Assembly (NCBI GenBank): GCA_023417735.1
Contig: JAEZEK010000191.1
Location: forward strand, 1 to 5,008
DNA length: 5,008 nucleotides
Direction: 5' to 3'
Source of the DNA: Pseudomonadota bacterium
GTDB taxonomy: Bacteria > Pseudomonadota > Alphaproteobacteria > Rhizobiales > Afifellaceae
Under the pieces are notes generated by a model. It made no database searches and was not told the DNA's origin. It saw only the letters and a program-made list of their open reading frames with translations. The translations under genes were made by a program, and so were the position numbers. Below are positions 1-4,604 of this stretch, one piece after another; position 1 is the first letter of the stretch, and each line of letters begins with the position of its first letter.

Positions 1-328
1 CATCGTGGATTTCACGCGCGACTTCGGCGCTTGCCGTGGTGTTGTCGATGAGGGTGGCGCCGGCCTTCATGCCGGCGATCGCGCCGGTCTCGCCCAGCGT
101 CACCGAACGCAGGTCGTCGTCATTGCCCACGCAGGTGAAGACGAAGTCGGCATCGCGGGCAGCCTCGGCAGGCGTGGCCGCGGACCGGCCGCCGTATTTC
201 CTTACCCATTCCTCGGCCTTTGCGGCGGTGCGGTTGTAGACGGTCACCTCGTGCCCGCCCTTCTCAGCGATGTGCCCCGCCATCGGGAAACCCATCACGC
301 CCAGTCCGATGAAGGCCACCTTCGCCAT
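1..328 (-). CDS. NAD(P)-dependent oxidoreductase, 3-hydroxyisobutyrate dehydrogenase family (N-terminal part)
   Basis: Only the first 109 residues are in the window; the gene runs off the left edge. The protein begins MAKVAFIGLGVMGFPMAGHI, which matches the family signature (GLGxMGxPMAxxL) that wraps the dinucleotide phosphates: G8, G10 and G13 are the glycine-rich loop of a Rossmann fold. The second strand ends in YNRT (31-34). An Arg here, rather than an acidic residue, is usual in NADP-preferring members such as tartronate semialdehyde/succinic semialdehyde reductases, so NADP is the likelier cofactor (inference). Residues 94-100 (IDNTTAS) occupy the substrate-loop position that reads D-x-S/T-T in the family. 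The catalytic lysine lies downstream, outside the window. Start: ATG at 328 with AGGAG six bases upstream. The family oxidises or reduces short beta-hydroxy acids in the cytoplasm; the substrate cannot be told from this part. It lies downstream of the amino acid transporter on the same strand, so a role in metabolising the imported compound is possible but unproven. Confidence 0.9.
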   Translation of the reverse strand, partial: MAKVAFIGLGVMGFPMAGHIAEKGGHEVTVYNRTAAKAEEWVRKYGGRSAATPAEAARDADFVFTCVGNDDDLRSVTLGETGAIAGMKAGATLIDNTTASAEVAREIHD

Positions 329-334
329 CGCGCT

Positions 335-339
335 CTCCT
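335..339 (-). promoter_or_regulatory. Strong ribosome-binding site of the oxidoreductase gene
   Basis: On the minus strand this reads AGGAG (AGGAGAG when extended to 333), six bases before the ATG at 328. It is the best Shine-Dalgarno match in the window; the other genes have weak or overlapping signals. It fixes the start codon and suggests this gene is translated independently of the permease before it. Confidence 0.75.
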
Positions 340-356
340 GATTCCGCGGTCGCCTC

Positions 357-385
357 GGGATAGCGCCGGCGGAGGTGGTTGTCAG
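357..385 (-). promoter_or_regulatory. Possible promoter of the oxidoreductase gene
   Basis: In the 61-base gap after the second permease, the minus strand has CTGACA (385-380; 5 of 6 to TTGACA), a 17-base spacer and TATCCC (362-357; 3 of 6 to TATAAT). This ends 28 bases before the start codon. The -35 match is good and the spacing ideal, but the -10 is weak and GC-rich DNA yields such matches by chance. The gap shows no terminator, so read-through from the transporter operon is equally possible. Confidence 0.25.
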
Positions 386-389
386 GCTC

Positions 390-1079
390 TCACGCCCGCA
401 GCGCGAGGTGCCTGGTCAGCCGTCCCTCCATCGCGTTCCAGACCCGCCTGAGCGTCTCGACCACCGCCAGATAGAGCGCGGCGGCGTAGAGATAGATTGT
501 CATGTCGAAGCTGCGCGAGAAGGCGAGGCGGGTCTCGCCCATGAGATCGAGCACCGTGACGATGCTCGCCACCGCCGAGCCCTTGATCATCAGGATGATC
601 TCGTTGCCGAGCGGCCGGAGCGCGATGATCGCTGCCTGCGGCATCACCACGTAGCGGAAGATGTGCCAGCGCGACAGGCCGAGCGCCGACGCCGCTTCCG
701 ACTGCCCTCGCGGCACCGACCGGATCGCGCCACGGTAGATCTCGGCCTGGTAGGCGGCCGTGTTCAGCGTGAAGGTGAAGGCCGCGCAGTTGAAGGCGTC
801 GCGGAAGAAGCTCCAGAGGCCAACCGCGTCGAGGGCCGGGCGGAACTGGCCCATGCCGTAATAGACGAGGAAGAGTTGCGCGAGGAGCGGCGTGCCCCGG
901 AAGAAGTAGACATAGGCGAAGGAGACCGCGCGCAGCACGCGGTTCTCCGAGAGCCGCGCGAGCGCGACGGGGATGGCGAGCAGGACCCCGAAGAGGATCG
1001 CCACCAGGACCAGCCGGAGCGTGACGCCGAGCCCTTCCAGCAGTTCCGGCCCGTAGCGCTGGAGGAGGTCGAGGCTCAC
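390..1079 (-). CDS. Amino acid ABC transporter permease, HisM type
   Basis: A 229-residue inner-membrane permease of the polar amino acid (HisM/ArtM/OccM) family, at the family's usual length. Residues 60-75 (FRGTPLLAQLFLVYYG) are the family hallmark after the first cytoplasmic loop. Residues 128-148 (EAASALGLSRWHIFRYVVMPQ) carry the EAA loop (EAA-x3-G-x9-P) that docks on the ABC ATPase. About five hydrophobic segments are visible, roughly at 18-42, 62-80, 97-115, 146-172 and 193-212. The start is GTG at 1079. Longer open frame exists upstream, but it runs antiparallel in meaning through the preceding permease and is not family sequence, while GTG gives the expected N-terminus (SLDLLQRYGPELLEGLGVTL). 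The GTG overlaps the stop of the preceding permease by four bases (GTGA), so translation is probably coupled; only a weak GGGA lies upstream. It should form a heterodimer with the HisQ-type permease. The exact amino acid carried cannot be read from this subunit. Confidence 0.95.
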   Translation of the reverse strand: MSLDLLQRYGPELLEGLGVTLRLVLVAILFGVLLAIPVALARLSENRVLRAVSFAYVYFFRGTPLLAQLFLVYYGMGQFRPALDAVGLWSFFRDAFNCAAFTFTLNTAAYQAEIYRGAIRSVPRGQSEAASALGLSRWHIFRYVVMPQAAIIALRPLGNEIILMIKGSAVASIVTVLDLMGETRLAFSRSFDMTIYLYAAALYLAVVETLRRVWNAMEGRLTRHLALRA

Positions 1080-1831
1080 GGATTCGTCCCGATCGCGACC
1101 GGCTCGCCCCGGGGGACTGCGCCGCGCTGCCGTTCGCCCCGTTCCGCCCACCGTTCGATTGCCGTGATGCCGAACGAGGAGACGATCGACATCACCAGGT
1201 AGATCATGCACGCGACGAAATAGAAGAAGAACGGCTCCTTGGTGTTGCCGACCGCGACGGATGTCGCCCGGAGGAGGTCGTTCAGCGCGATGACCGAGAC
1301 GAGCGAGGTGTCCTTCAGGAGGATCAGCCAGAGGTTGGCGAGCCCGGGAAGGGCAAGGCGGACGAGCTGCGGCAGGATGACGAGCAGCAGCGTTTGCATG
1401 CGGTGCAGGCCGAGCGCTGCCGAACCTTCCCACTGGCCCTTTGGAATGCCGTTGAACGCGGCCGCGAAGACCTCGCTCGCATAGGCGGCGAAGACGAGCC
1501 CGAGGGCGACCATGCCGGCCACGAAGCCGTTCACCTCAACGTAGGTGTCGGAGACGAGCCGCACCGCCCATTGCAGCAGCATCTGGCCGCCGTAATAGAC
1601 GATGAAGAGGGTGAGCAGCTCCGGCAGCCCCCGGAACACGGTGGTGAAGGTTTCGCCGAAGCCGCGGAGGAACGGATTGCGGCTGCGCTTGGCGAGCGCG
1701 ATCAGAAGGCCGAGGGCGAGCCCGACCGGCAGCGTCGACAGCGCGAGGCGGATCGTCAGCCACGTGCCCGCCGCGATTTCGTCGCCCCAGCCGGTCGGCC
1801 CCGGCGCCAGCAGGGAAATCAGGTCGGCCAT
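1076..1831 (-). CDS. Amino acid ABC transporter permease, HisQ type
   Basis: A 251-residue inner-membrane permease that pairs with the HisM-type subunit to form the channel of a polar/basic amino acid importer. After a short N-terminus, the first membrane segment is at about 24-46. The family motif FRGLPELLTLFIVYYG is at 66-81. Further hydrophobic segments lie near 103-125, 146-172 and 201-223. The ATPase-docking loop is at 135-155 (EGSAALGLHRMQ...ILPQ), with the EAA motif degenerated to EGS-A-A, as often happens in HisQ-type partners. The C-terminal tail from about 225 is charged and hydrophilic, some 20 residues longer than needed. Start: ATG at 1831, 61 bases after the binding-protein stop. 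Only a weak GGGG lies four bases ahead, in a region able to base-pair with upstream hairpin arms, so expression is likely lower than that of the binding protein. The stop overlaps the start of the next permease by four bases. Confidence 0.95.
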   Translation of the reverse strand: MADLISLLAPGPTGWGDEIAAGTWLTIRLALSTLPVGLALGLLIALAKRSRNPFLRGFGETFTTVFRGLPELLTLFIVYYGGQMLLQWAVRLVSDTYVEVNGFVAGMVALGLVFAAYASEVFAAAFNGIPKGQWEGSAALGLHRMQTLLLVILPQLVRLALPGLANLWLILLKDTSLVSVIALNDLLRATSVAVGNTKEPFFFYFVACMIYLVMSIVSSFGITAIERWAERGERQRGAVPRGEPVAIGTNP

Positions 1832-1835
1832 CGCA

Positions 1836-1886
1836 CCCCGCCCGGCGGCTCACCGCGGCGGGGCCGGAGCCCCGCCGGGAGGCGGG
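1836..1886 (-). promoter_or_regulatory. Stable intergenic RNA hairpin with alternative pairings, between binding protein and permease genes
   Basis: The core is a perfect 9-base-pair stem, CGGCGGGGC (1877-1869) and GCCCCGCCG (1864-1856) on the minus strand, closing a TCCG loop (1868-1865). In RNA this is C(UCCG)G, an exceptionally stable UNCG tetraloop. No T-run follows, so it is not a rho-independent terminator. Hairpins in this position (after the binding-protein gene, as in hisJ-hisQ and malE-malF) protect the upstream mRNA from 3' exonucleases, so binding protein is made in excess over permease. That role is inferred here. Two competing stems are visible. CCCGCC (1886-1881) can pair with GGCGGG (1876-1871). 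CCCCGCC (1863-1857) can pair with GGCGGGG (1842-1836), which holds the only Shine-Dalgarno-like bases of the permease gene. Confidence 0.7.
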
Positions 1887-1892
1887 CGCGCA

Positions 1893-2672
1893 TCAGCCGC
1901 CGTAGACGTCGAAGTCGAAGTACTTCTTGTTGATCGCCTCGTAGGTGCCGTCGGCGCGGATCTCCTGGATCGCCTTATTGAACATCTCGACGAGGTCGGT
2001 GTCCTCCTTGCGGATGGCGATGCCGGCGCCCTCGCCGTGGATTTCCTCGACCGGCTCGATGGTGCCCGCGATCTTGCAGCAGGCGCCGTCGGGAGTGTCC
2101 AGCCATTCGGAAAGGACCACCACGTCGTCGACCGCGCCGTCGAGACGCCCGTTCTGGAGATCGAGCTTATACTCGTCGGCGGTCGGGTACATCTTCAGCT
2201 GGGCGTCCTTGTAGAACTGCTCCACGTAGCGCGAATGGGTGGTGGAGGACTGCGCGCCGATGGCCTTGCCCGCGACATCCTCCGGGCTGGCGCCCTGGAT
2301 GGCGGAGTCCTTCGGCACGGCGAGGGCGGGGGGCGTATTGTAGTACTTGCCGGTGAAGGCGACCTTCTCGGCGCGCTCCGGCGTGATCGACATGGAAGCG
2401 ATGATCGCGTCGTACTTGCCGGCGAGCAGCGCCGGGATCATGCCGTCCCAATCCTGCGTGACGAACTCGCACTCGACCTTCATCTTCTCGCACAGCGCCT
2501 TGGCGACATCGATGTCGAACCCGACGAGCTGGTTGTCGGGCGTCAGCTCGTTGAAGGGCGGATAAGCGCCCTCGGTGCCGATCCGGACCTTCGTCCATTC
2601 CTTGGCTTCGGCAATGCCGCCGAAAAGTGCGGCCATCGTCGCCGCGAGCGCCAGACGCTTGAGGATGCGCAT
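1893..2672 (-). CDS. Periplasmic polar/basic amino acid-binding protein, HisJ/ArgT/AotJ type
   Basis: A 259-residue solute-binding protein that captures an amino acid in the periplasm and delivers it to the adjacent permeases. Residues 1-23 are a signal peptide (MRILKR, a hydrophobic core, then AEA before K24). The mature numbering then lines up with HisJ/LAO without gaps through the first domain: Y37 is mature Tyr14 (ring stacking on the ligand), S93 and S95 are Ser70 and Ser72, R100 is Arg77 (ligand carboxylate), and C61/C68 match the Cys38-Cys45 disulfide. D183 probably serves as the Asp161 that binds the ligand amine. E34 replaces Asp11, W75 is at position 52 (Phe in LAO, Leu in HisJ), and A92 replaces Ser69. 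The C-terminus KKYFDFDVYGG matches HisJ/ArgT. Arginine, ornithine, lysine, histidine or an opine-like compound is the likeliest ligand. Start: ATG at 2672, with AGGG nine bases ahead, because the signal peptide follows directly; a non-ATG in-frame start farther up would add 15 residues before it. Confidence 0.95.
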   Translation of the reverse strand: MRILKRLALAATMAALFGGIAEAKEWTKVRIGTEGAYPPFNELTPDNQLVGFDIDVAKALCEKMKVECEFVTQDWDGMIPALLAGKYDAIIASMSITPERAEKVAFTGKYYNTPPALAVPKDSAIQGASPEDVAGKAIGAQSSTTHSRYVEQFYKDAQLKMYPTADEYKLDLQNGRLDGAVDDVVVLSEWLDTPDGACCKIAGTIEPVEEIHGEGAGIAIRKEDTDLVEMFNKAIQEIRADGTYEAINKKYFDFDVYGG

Positions 2673-2708
2673 ATGAGTCTGCCCTGTTCCCTGCTTGACG
2701 TTTTTCGT

Positions 2709-2724
2709 CGGCCGCAAGCGGCCG
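2709..2724. repeat. Perfect inverted repeat in the leader of the transporter operon
   Basis: CGGCCGC-AA-GCGGCCG is a perfect 7-base inverted repeat with a 2-base centre, 36 bases upstream of the binding-protein start codon. As RNA it would form a short stem with an effective 4-base loop; as DNA it could be a dimeric repressor site. It is not followed by a T-run on either strand (the T5 run at 2701-2705 lies before it in the plus direction and is read as A5 after it in the minus direction), so it is not a canonical terminator. Being all G/C in a GC-rich genome, it may be chance. Confidence 0.45.
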
Positions 2725-2735
2725 CGCTGGCGGGC

Positions 2736-2764
2736 ATACTCCGATCAAAGCCTCCCACGCGCAA
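2736..2764 (-). promoter_or_regulatory. Possible promoter of the amino acid transporter operon
   Basis: The minus strand has TTGCGC (2764-2759), a 17-base spacer and GAGTAT (2741-2736). Matches to the sigma-70 consensus are moderate (4 of 6 and 3 of 6). The predicted transcript would begin just before the palindrome at 2709-2724, giving a leader of about 55-60 bases. The position suits a promoter separating the transporter operon from moeA, but the match is weak and alphaproteobacterial promoters are poorly defined. Confidence 0.25.
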
Positions 2765-2812
2765 CGGGGATTCGCGCCCGAACGAGCAGGAAGCAGGCGC
2801 TTTGCGGCGGTT

Positions 2813-4093
2813 TCAGACCCGGATGCCGAACGCCGAAAACGGGATGAACGGCACCGGCGTGCCCGGCGCGACCGCAACCGTGTCCTCGTCGAGTTCGATC
2901 AGGCCGTCTGCCTCGCGCAGCGACGTGATCAGGCCGGACCCGTCGCGCGGGAACCGGCGCACGAGGAGCCTCCCGTCCGGCCCTTCCACGAGGATGCCGC
3001 GCAGGAACTCGCGGCGGCCCTCCTTCTTGCGCGGAAGCTCGAAATCCGCGGGCACGAGGAAGCGTGGCGGGGCCGTGAACACGCCGCCGCCGAGCGCGAC
3101 CAATGTCGGCCGGGCATAGAGCAGGAAGCAGACGAAGGCGGCGACCGGATTGCCGGGAAGCGCCAGCACCACGCAATCCCCGATTTGGCCGAAGCTCATC
3201 GGGCGCCCGGGCTTCACGGCCAGCTGCCATAGATGGCGCTTGCCGAGCGCGTCCAGGCTGGTGACGAGATGGTCTTCCTCGCCTCGCGATGCGCCGCCGG
3301 TCGTGAGCACCGCGTGGTGCTGGCCGGCCGCGGCGGAGAGCGTCGCGAGCACCGCTTCGGCCCGGTCGGGCACCAGGCCGAGGTCGGTCACCTCCGCCCC
3401 GACGGTCTCGAGGAGCGAGCGCAGCAGGTAATGATTGGAATCGTAGACCTGGCCGCTCCCGAGCGGGTGGCCCGGGCGGACCAGTTCGTCGCCGGTGGAC
3501 AGCACCGCCACCTTGAGGCGCTCGAACACGGCGATGCGGTCGCGTCCCGTCGAGGCGATCGCCGCCACCTCCTGCGGGCGCAGCGTGGTGCCGGGCGGCA
3601 CGACCACGGCGCCTTCGCGAAGGTCTTCGCCCGCCTTCCGACGGTTGGCGCCCTGCTTCAGGCCGGGCGGAATCGCCACGAAGTCCCAGCCGTCCTGGCG
3701 GTGCGGCTCGCAATCCTCCTGCATCGCGACCGTGTCGGCGCCCGCCGGCATCAGCGCGCCCGTGAAGATTCGGACGGCCTGGCCAGGGGCGAGCGGGGCC
3801 TCGCTCGGATGGCCGGCGGCGACGCGGTCCGCCACCCTGAACCAGCCGCCCGCCTCCTCGTAATCGGAATGGGCGAAGGCGTAGCCGTCGACCGCGGCGT
3901 TGTCGCCCGCCGGCACCGCCCGCGGGCTGGTCACGCTCTCGGCGATGATCCGGCCGGCGGCACGGTCGAGCGCAATCTCCTCCACCCGGACGACGCGGAC
4001 GACGCGGGCGCGAAGGATCGCCAGCGCCTCGTCGTGCCGGAGCCTCTCACTGTCGGTGAGGAAGCAATCGTCGATCAGGCGGCGCTCAGACAT
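2813..4093 (-). CDS. moeA: Molybdopterin molybdenumtransferase MoeA
   Basis: A 426-residue cytoplasmic enzyme that inserts molybdate into adenylylated molybdopterin to form the molybdenum cofactor; the length is near the roughly 410 usual for MoeA. Domain order is typical. The N-terminal domains carry DNAAVDGYA (64-72), which corresponds to DNSAMDGYA, and RIFTGALMPAGADTVAMQED (108-127). The MPT-binding (MoaB/MogA-like) domain carries VLSTGDEL (197-204), YDSN (217-220), TTGGASRGEEDH (264-275), KPGRP (294-298) and LPGNPVAAF (312-320). The beta-barrel C-terminal domain runs from about 340 to the end. The TTGG loop reads ASRGEED where the common form is VSVGEYD. The N-terminus (DDCFLTDSERLRHDEAL) is a form I associate with alphaproteobacterial homologues. 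The start ATG at 4093 overlaps the mobB stop by eight bases, with no strong Shine-Dalgarno, which points to translational coupling. The active-site acidic and lysine residues appear intact. Confidence 0.97.
   Translation of the reverse strand: MSERRLIDDCFLTDSERLRHDEALAILRARVVRVVRVEEIALDRAAGRIIAESVTSPRAVPAGDNAAVDGYAFAHSDYEEAGGWFRVADRVAAGHPSEAPLAPGQAVRIFTGALMPAGADTVAMQEDCEPHRQDGWDFVAIPPGLKQGANRRKAGEDLREGAVVVPPGTTLRPQEVAAIASTGRDRIAVFERLKVAVLSTGDELVRPGHPLGSGQVYDSNHYLLRSLLETVGAEVTDLGLVPDRAEAVLATLSAAAGQHHAVLTTGGASRGEEDHLVTSLDALGKRHLWQLAVKPGRPMSFGQIGDCVVLALPGNPVAAFVCFLLYARPTLVALGGGVFTAPPRFLVPADFELPRKKEGRREFLRGILVEGPDGRLLVRRFPRDGSGLITSLREADGLIELDEDTVAVAPGTPVPFIPFSAFGIRV
3989..4006 (-). repeat. Two tandem copies of a 9-base unit within moeA
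   Basis: The minus strand reads CGCGTCGTC twice in a row, encoding Arg-Val-Val twice (residues 30-35), followed by another Arg-Val. It is in frame, so gain or loss of a unit would only change the linker length in the N-terminal region of MoeA. It could be a replication-slippage site, or ordinary codon repetition. Confidence 0.6.
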
Positions 4094-4604
4094 GTGCGCT
4101 TCGAAGGTTCAGGCGACCGGCGATGAAATCGGCGATCGCCGCGACATCGTCGAGGGCGAAGCATGGCAGGCCGCGGCTATCGGTCGGATGGTCGGCCGCG
4201 ATGGCGGCGATGGTCGGATCGTCGGGGGCGAGCGGGCGATCGCCGGCGGCGGCGGACCGGCGAACCTCGATCTTGGGAATGCTCTCCCGCTTGTAGCCCT
4301 CGACGAGCACGAGGTCGCACGGCGAGAGCCGCCGCAGCACCGACTCGAACACCGGCTCCGCCTCGCCCCGAAGCTCGTGCATCAGCGCCCAGCGCTTTCC
4401 AGAGACGATCAGCACCTCACCGGCGCCGGCGGCCCGGTGTCGGAAGGAATCGGTCGCCGGCTGGTCGATGTCGAAGTCGTGGTGGGCGTGCTTGATCGTC
4501 GACACCGACAGGCCGCGGCCGGCGAATTCGGTGACGAGCCGCGTGACGAGCGTCGTCTTGCCGGAGTTCTTCCAGCCGGTCACGCCGAAGACCGGAAGGG
4601 TCAT
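4086..4604 (-). CDS. mobB: Molybdopterin-guanine dinucleotide biosynthesis adaptor protein MobB
   Basis: A 172-residue P-loop protein, at the size of E. coli MobB (about 175). It starts MTLPVFGVTGWKNSGKTTL: the Walker A loop is GWKNSGKT at 10-17. KHAHHDFDID (38-47) is the MobB-specific motif following strand 2, with the D45-D47 region and nearby D52 and S53 typical of the family (KHxHHxFDxDxPGKDS). CDLVLVEGYKRESIPKIEV (96-114) is the Walker B-like strand and the VEG-K-x5-K-I-E signature. MobB binds GTP and stimulates MobA in making the guanine dinucleotide form of the cofactor; it is not strictly required in E. coli. Start: ATG at 4604, sharing its A with the last base of the mobA stop (TAATG). 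The reading frame is open farther upstream, but that part is the mobA gene read out of frame. A weak AAGG lies about 13 bases ahead, so reinitiation after mobA is the likely mode of translation. Confidence 0.96.
   Translation of the reverse strand: MTLPVFGVTGWKNSGKTTLVTRLVTEFAGRGLSVSTIKHAHHDFDIDQPATDSFRHRAAGAGEVLIVSGKRWALMHELRGEAEPVFESVLRRLSPCDLVLVEGYKRESIPKIEVRRSAAAGDRPLAPDDPTIAAIAADHPTDSRGLPCFALDDVAAIADFIAGRLNLRSAHV

Larger units (their letters stand above)
2673..2812. other. Intergenic region between moeA and the transporter operon
   Basis: These 140 bases hold no gene I can support. They contain a GC palindrome at 2709-2724, a short GACG/CGTC inverted repeat around a T5 run at 2697-2709, a weak promoter-like element at 2736-2764 and the binding-protein ribosome site (AGGG at 2685-2682). 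On the minus strand no hairpin followed by a T-run is seen after the moeA stop, so moeA transcription may end by Rho or continue into the transporter genes. Confidence 0.7.

Noticed and set aside
375..1202. Plus-strand open frame of 275 codons opposite the HisM-type permease
   Set aside because: Its charged, Arg/Glu/His-rich composition is what the complement of GC-rich hydrophobic codons produces; the minus-strand permease explains the region fully.
1080..1433. Upstream extension of the HisM-type permease frame
   Set aside because: These 118 codons lie inside the HisQ-type permease gene and read as low-complexity sequence; the GTG at 1079 gives the family's normal N-terminus and a GTGA overlap.
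1856..1877. Rho-independent terminator after the binding-protein gene
   Set aside because: The stem is very strong, but no T-run follows on the minus strand; the permeases it would cut off are needed for transport.
2709..2724. Terminator of moeA
   Set aside because: In the direction of transcription the palindrome is followed by ACGAAAAACG, not a T-run, and it lies about 90 bases past the stop.
1602..3119. Long plus-strand open frame of 505 codons opposite the permease, binding-protein and moeA genes
   Set aside because: It crosses two intergenic gaps and three well-supported minus-strand genes, its protein is low-complexity and Arg/Gly/Leu-rich, and no family motif is visible. It is the typical antisense shadow of GC-rich genes.
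2745..3713. Second minus-strand frame of 322 codons inside moeA
   Set aside because: Arg/Pro/Gly-rich out-of-frame reading of moeA, with no motif.
3233..4126. Plus-strand open frame of 297 codons opposite moeA
   Set aside because: No recognisable domain, and it is fully covered by MoeA, which has every family motif.
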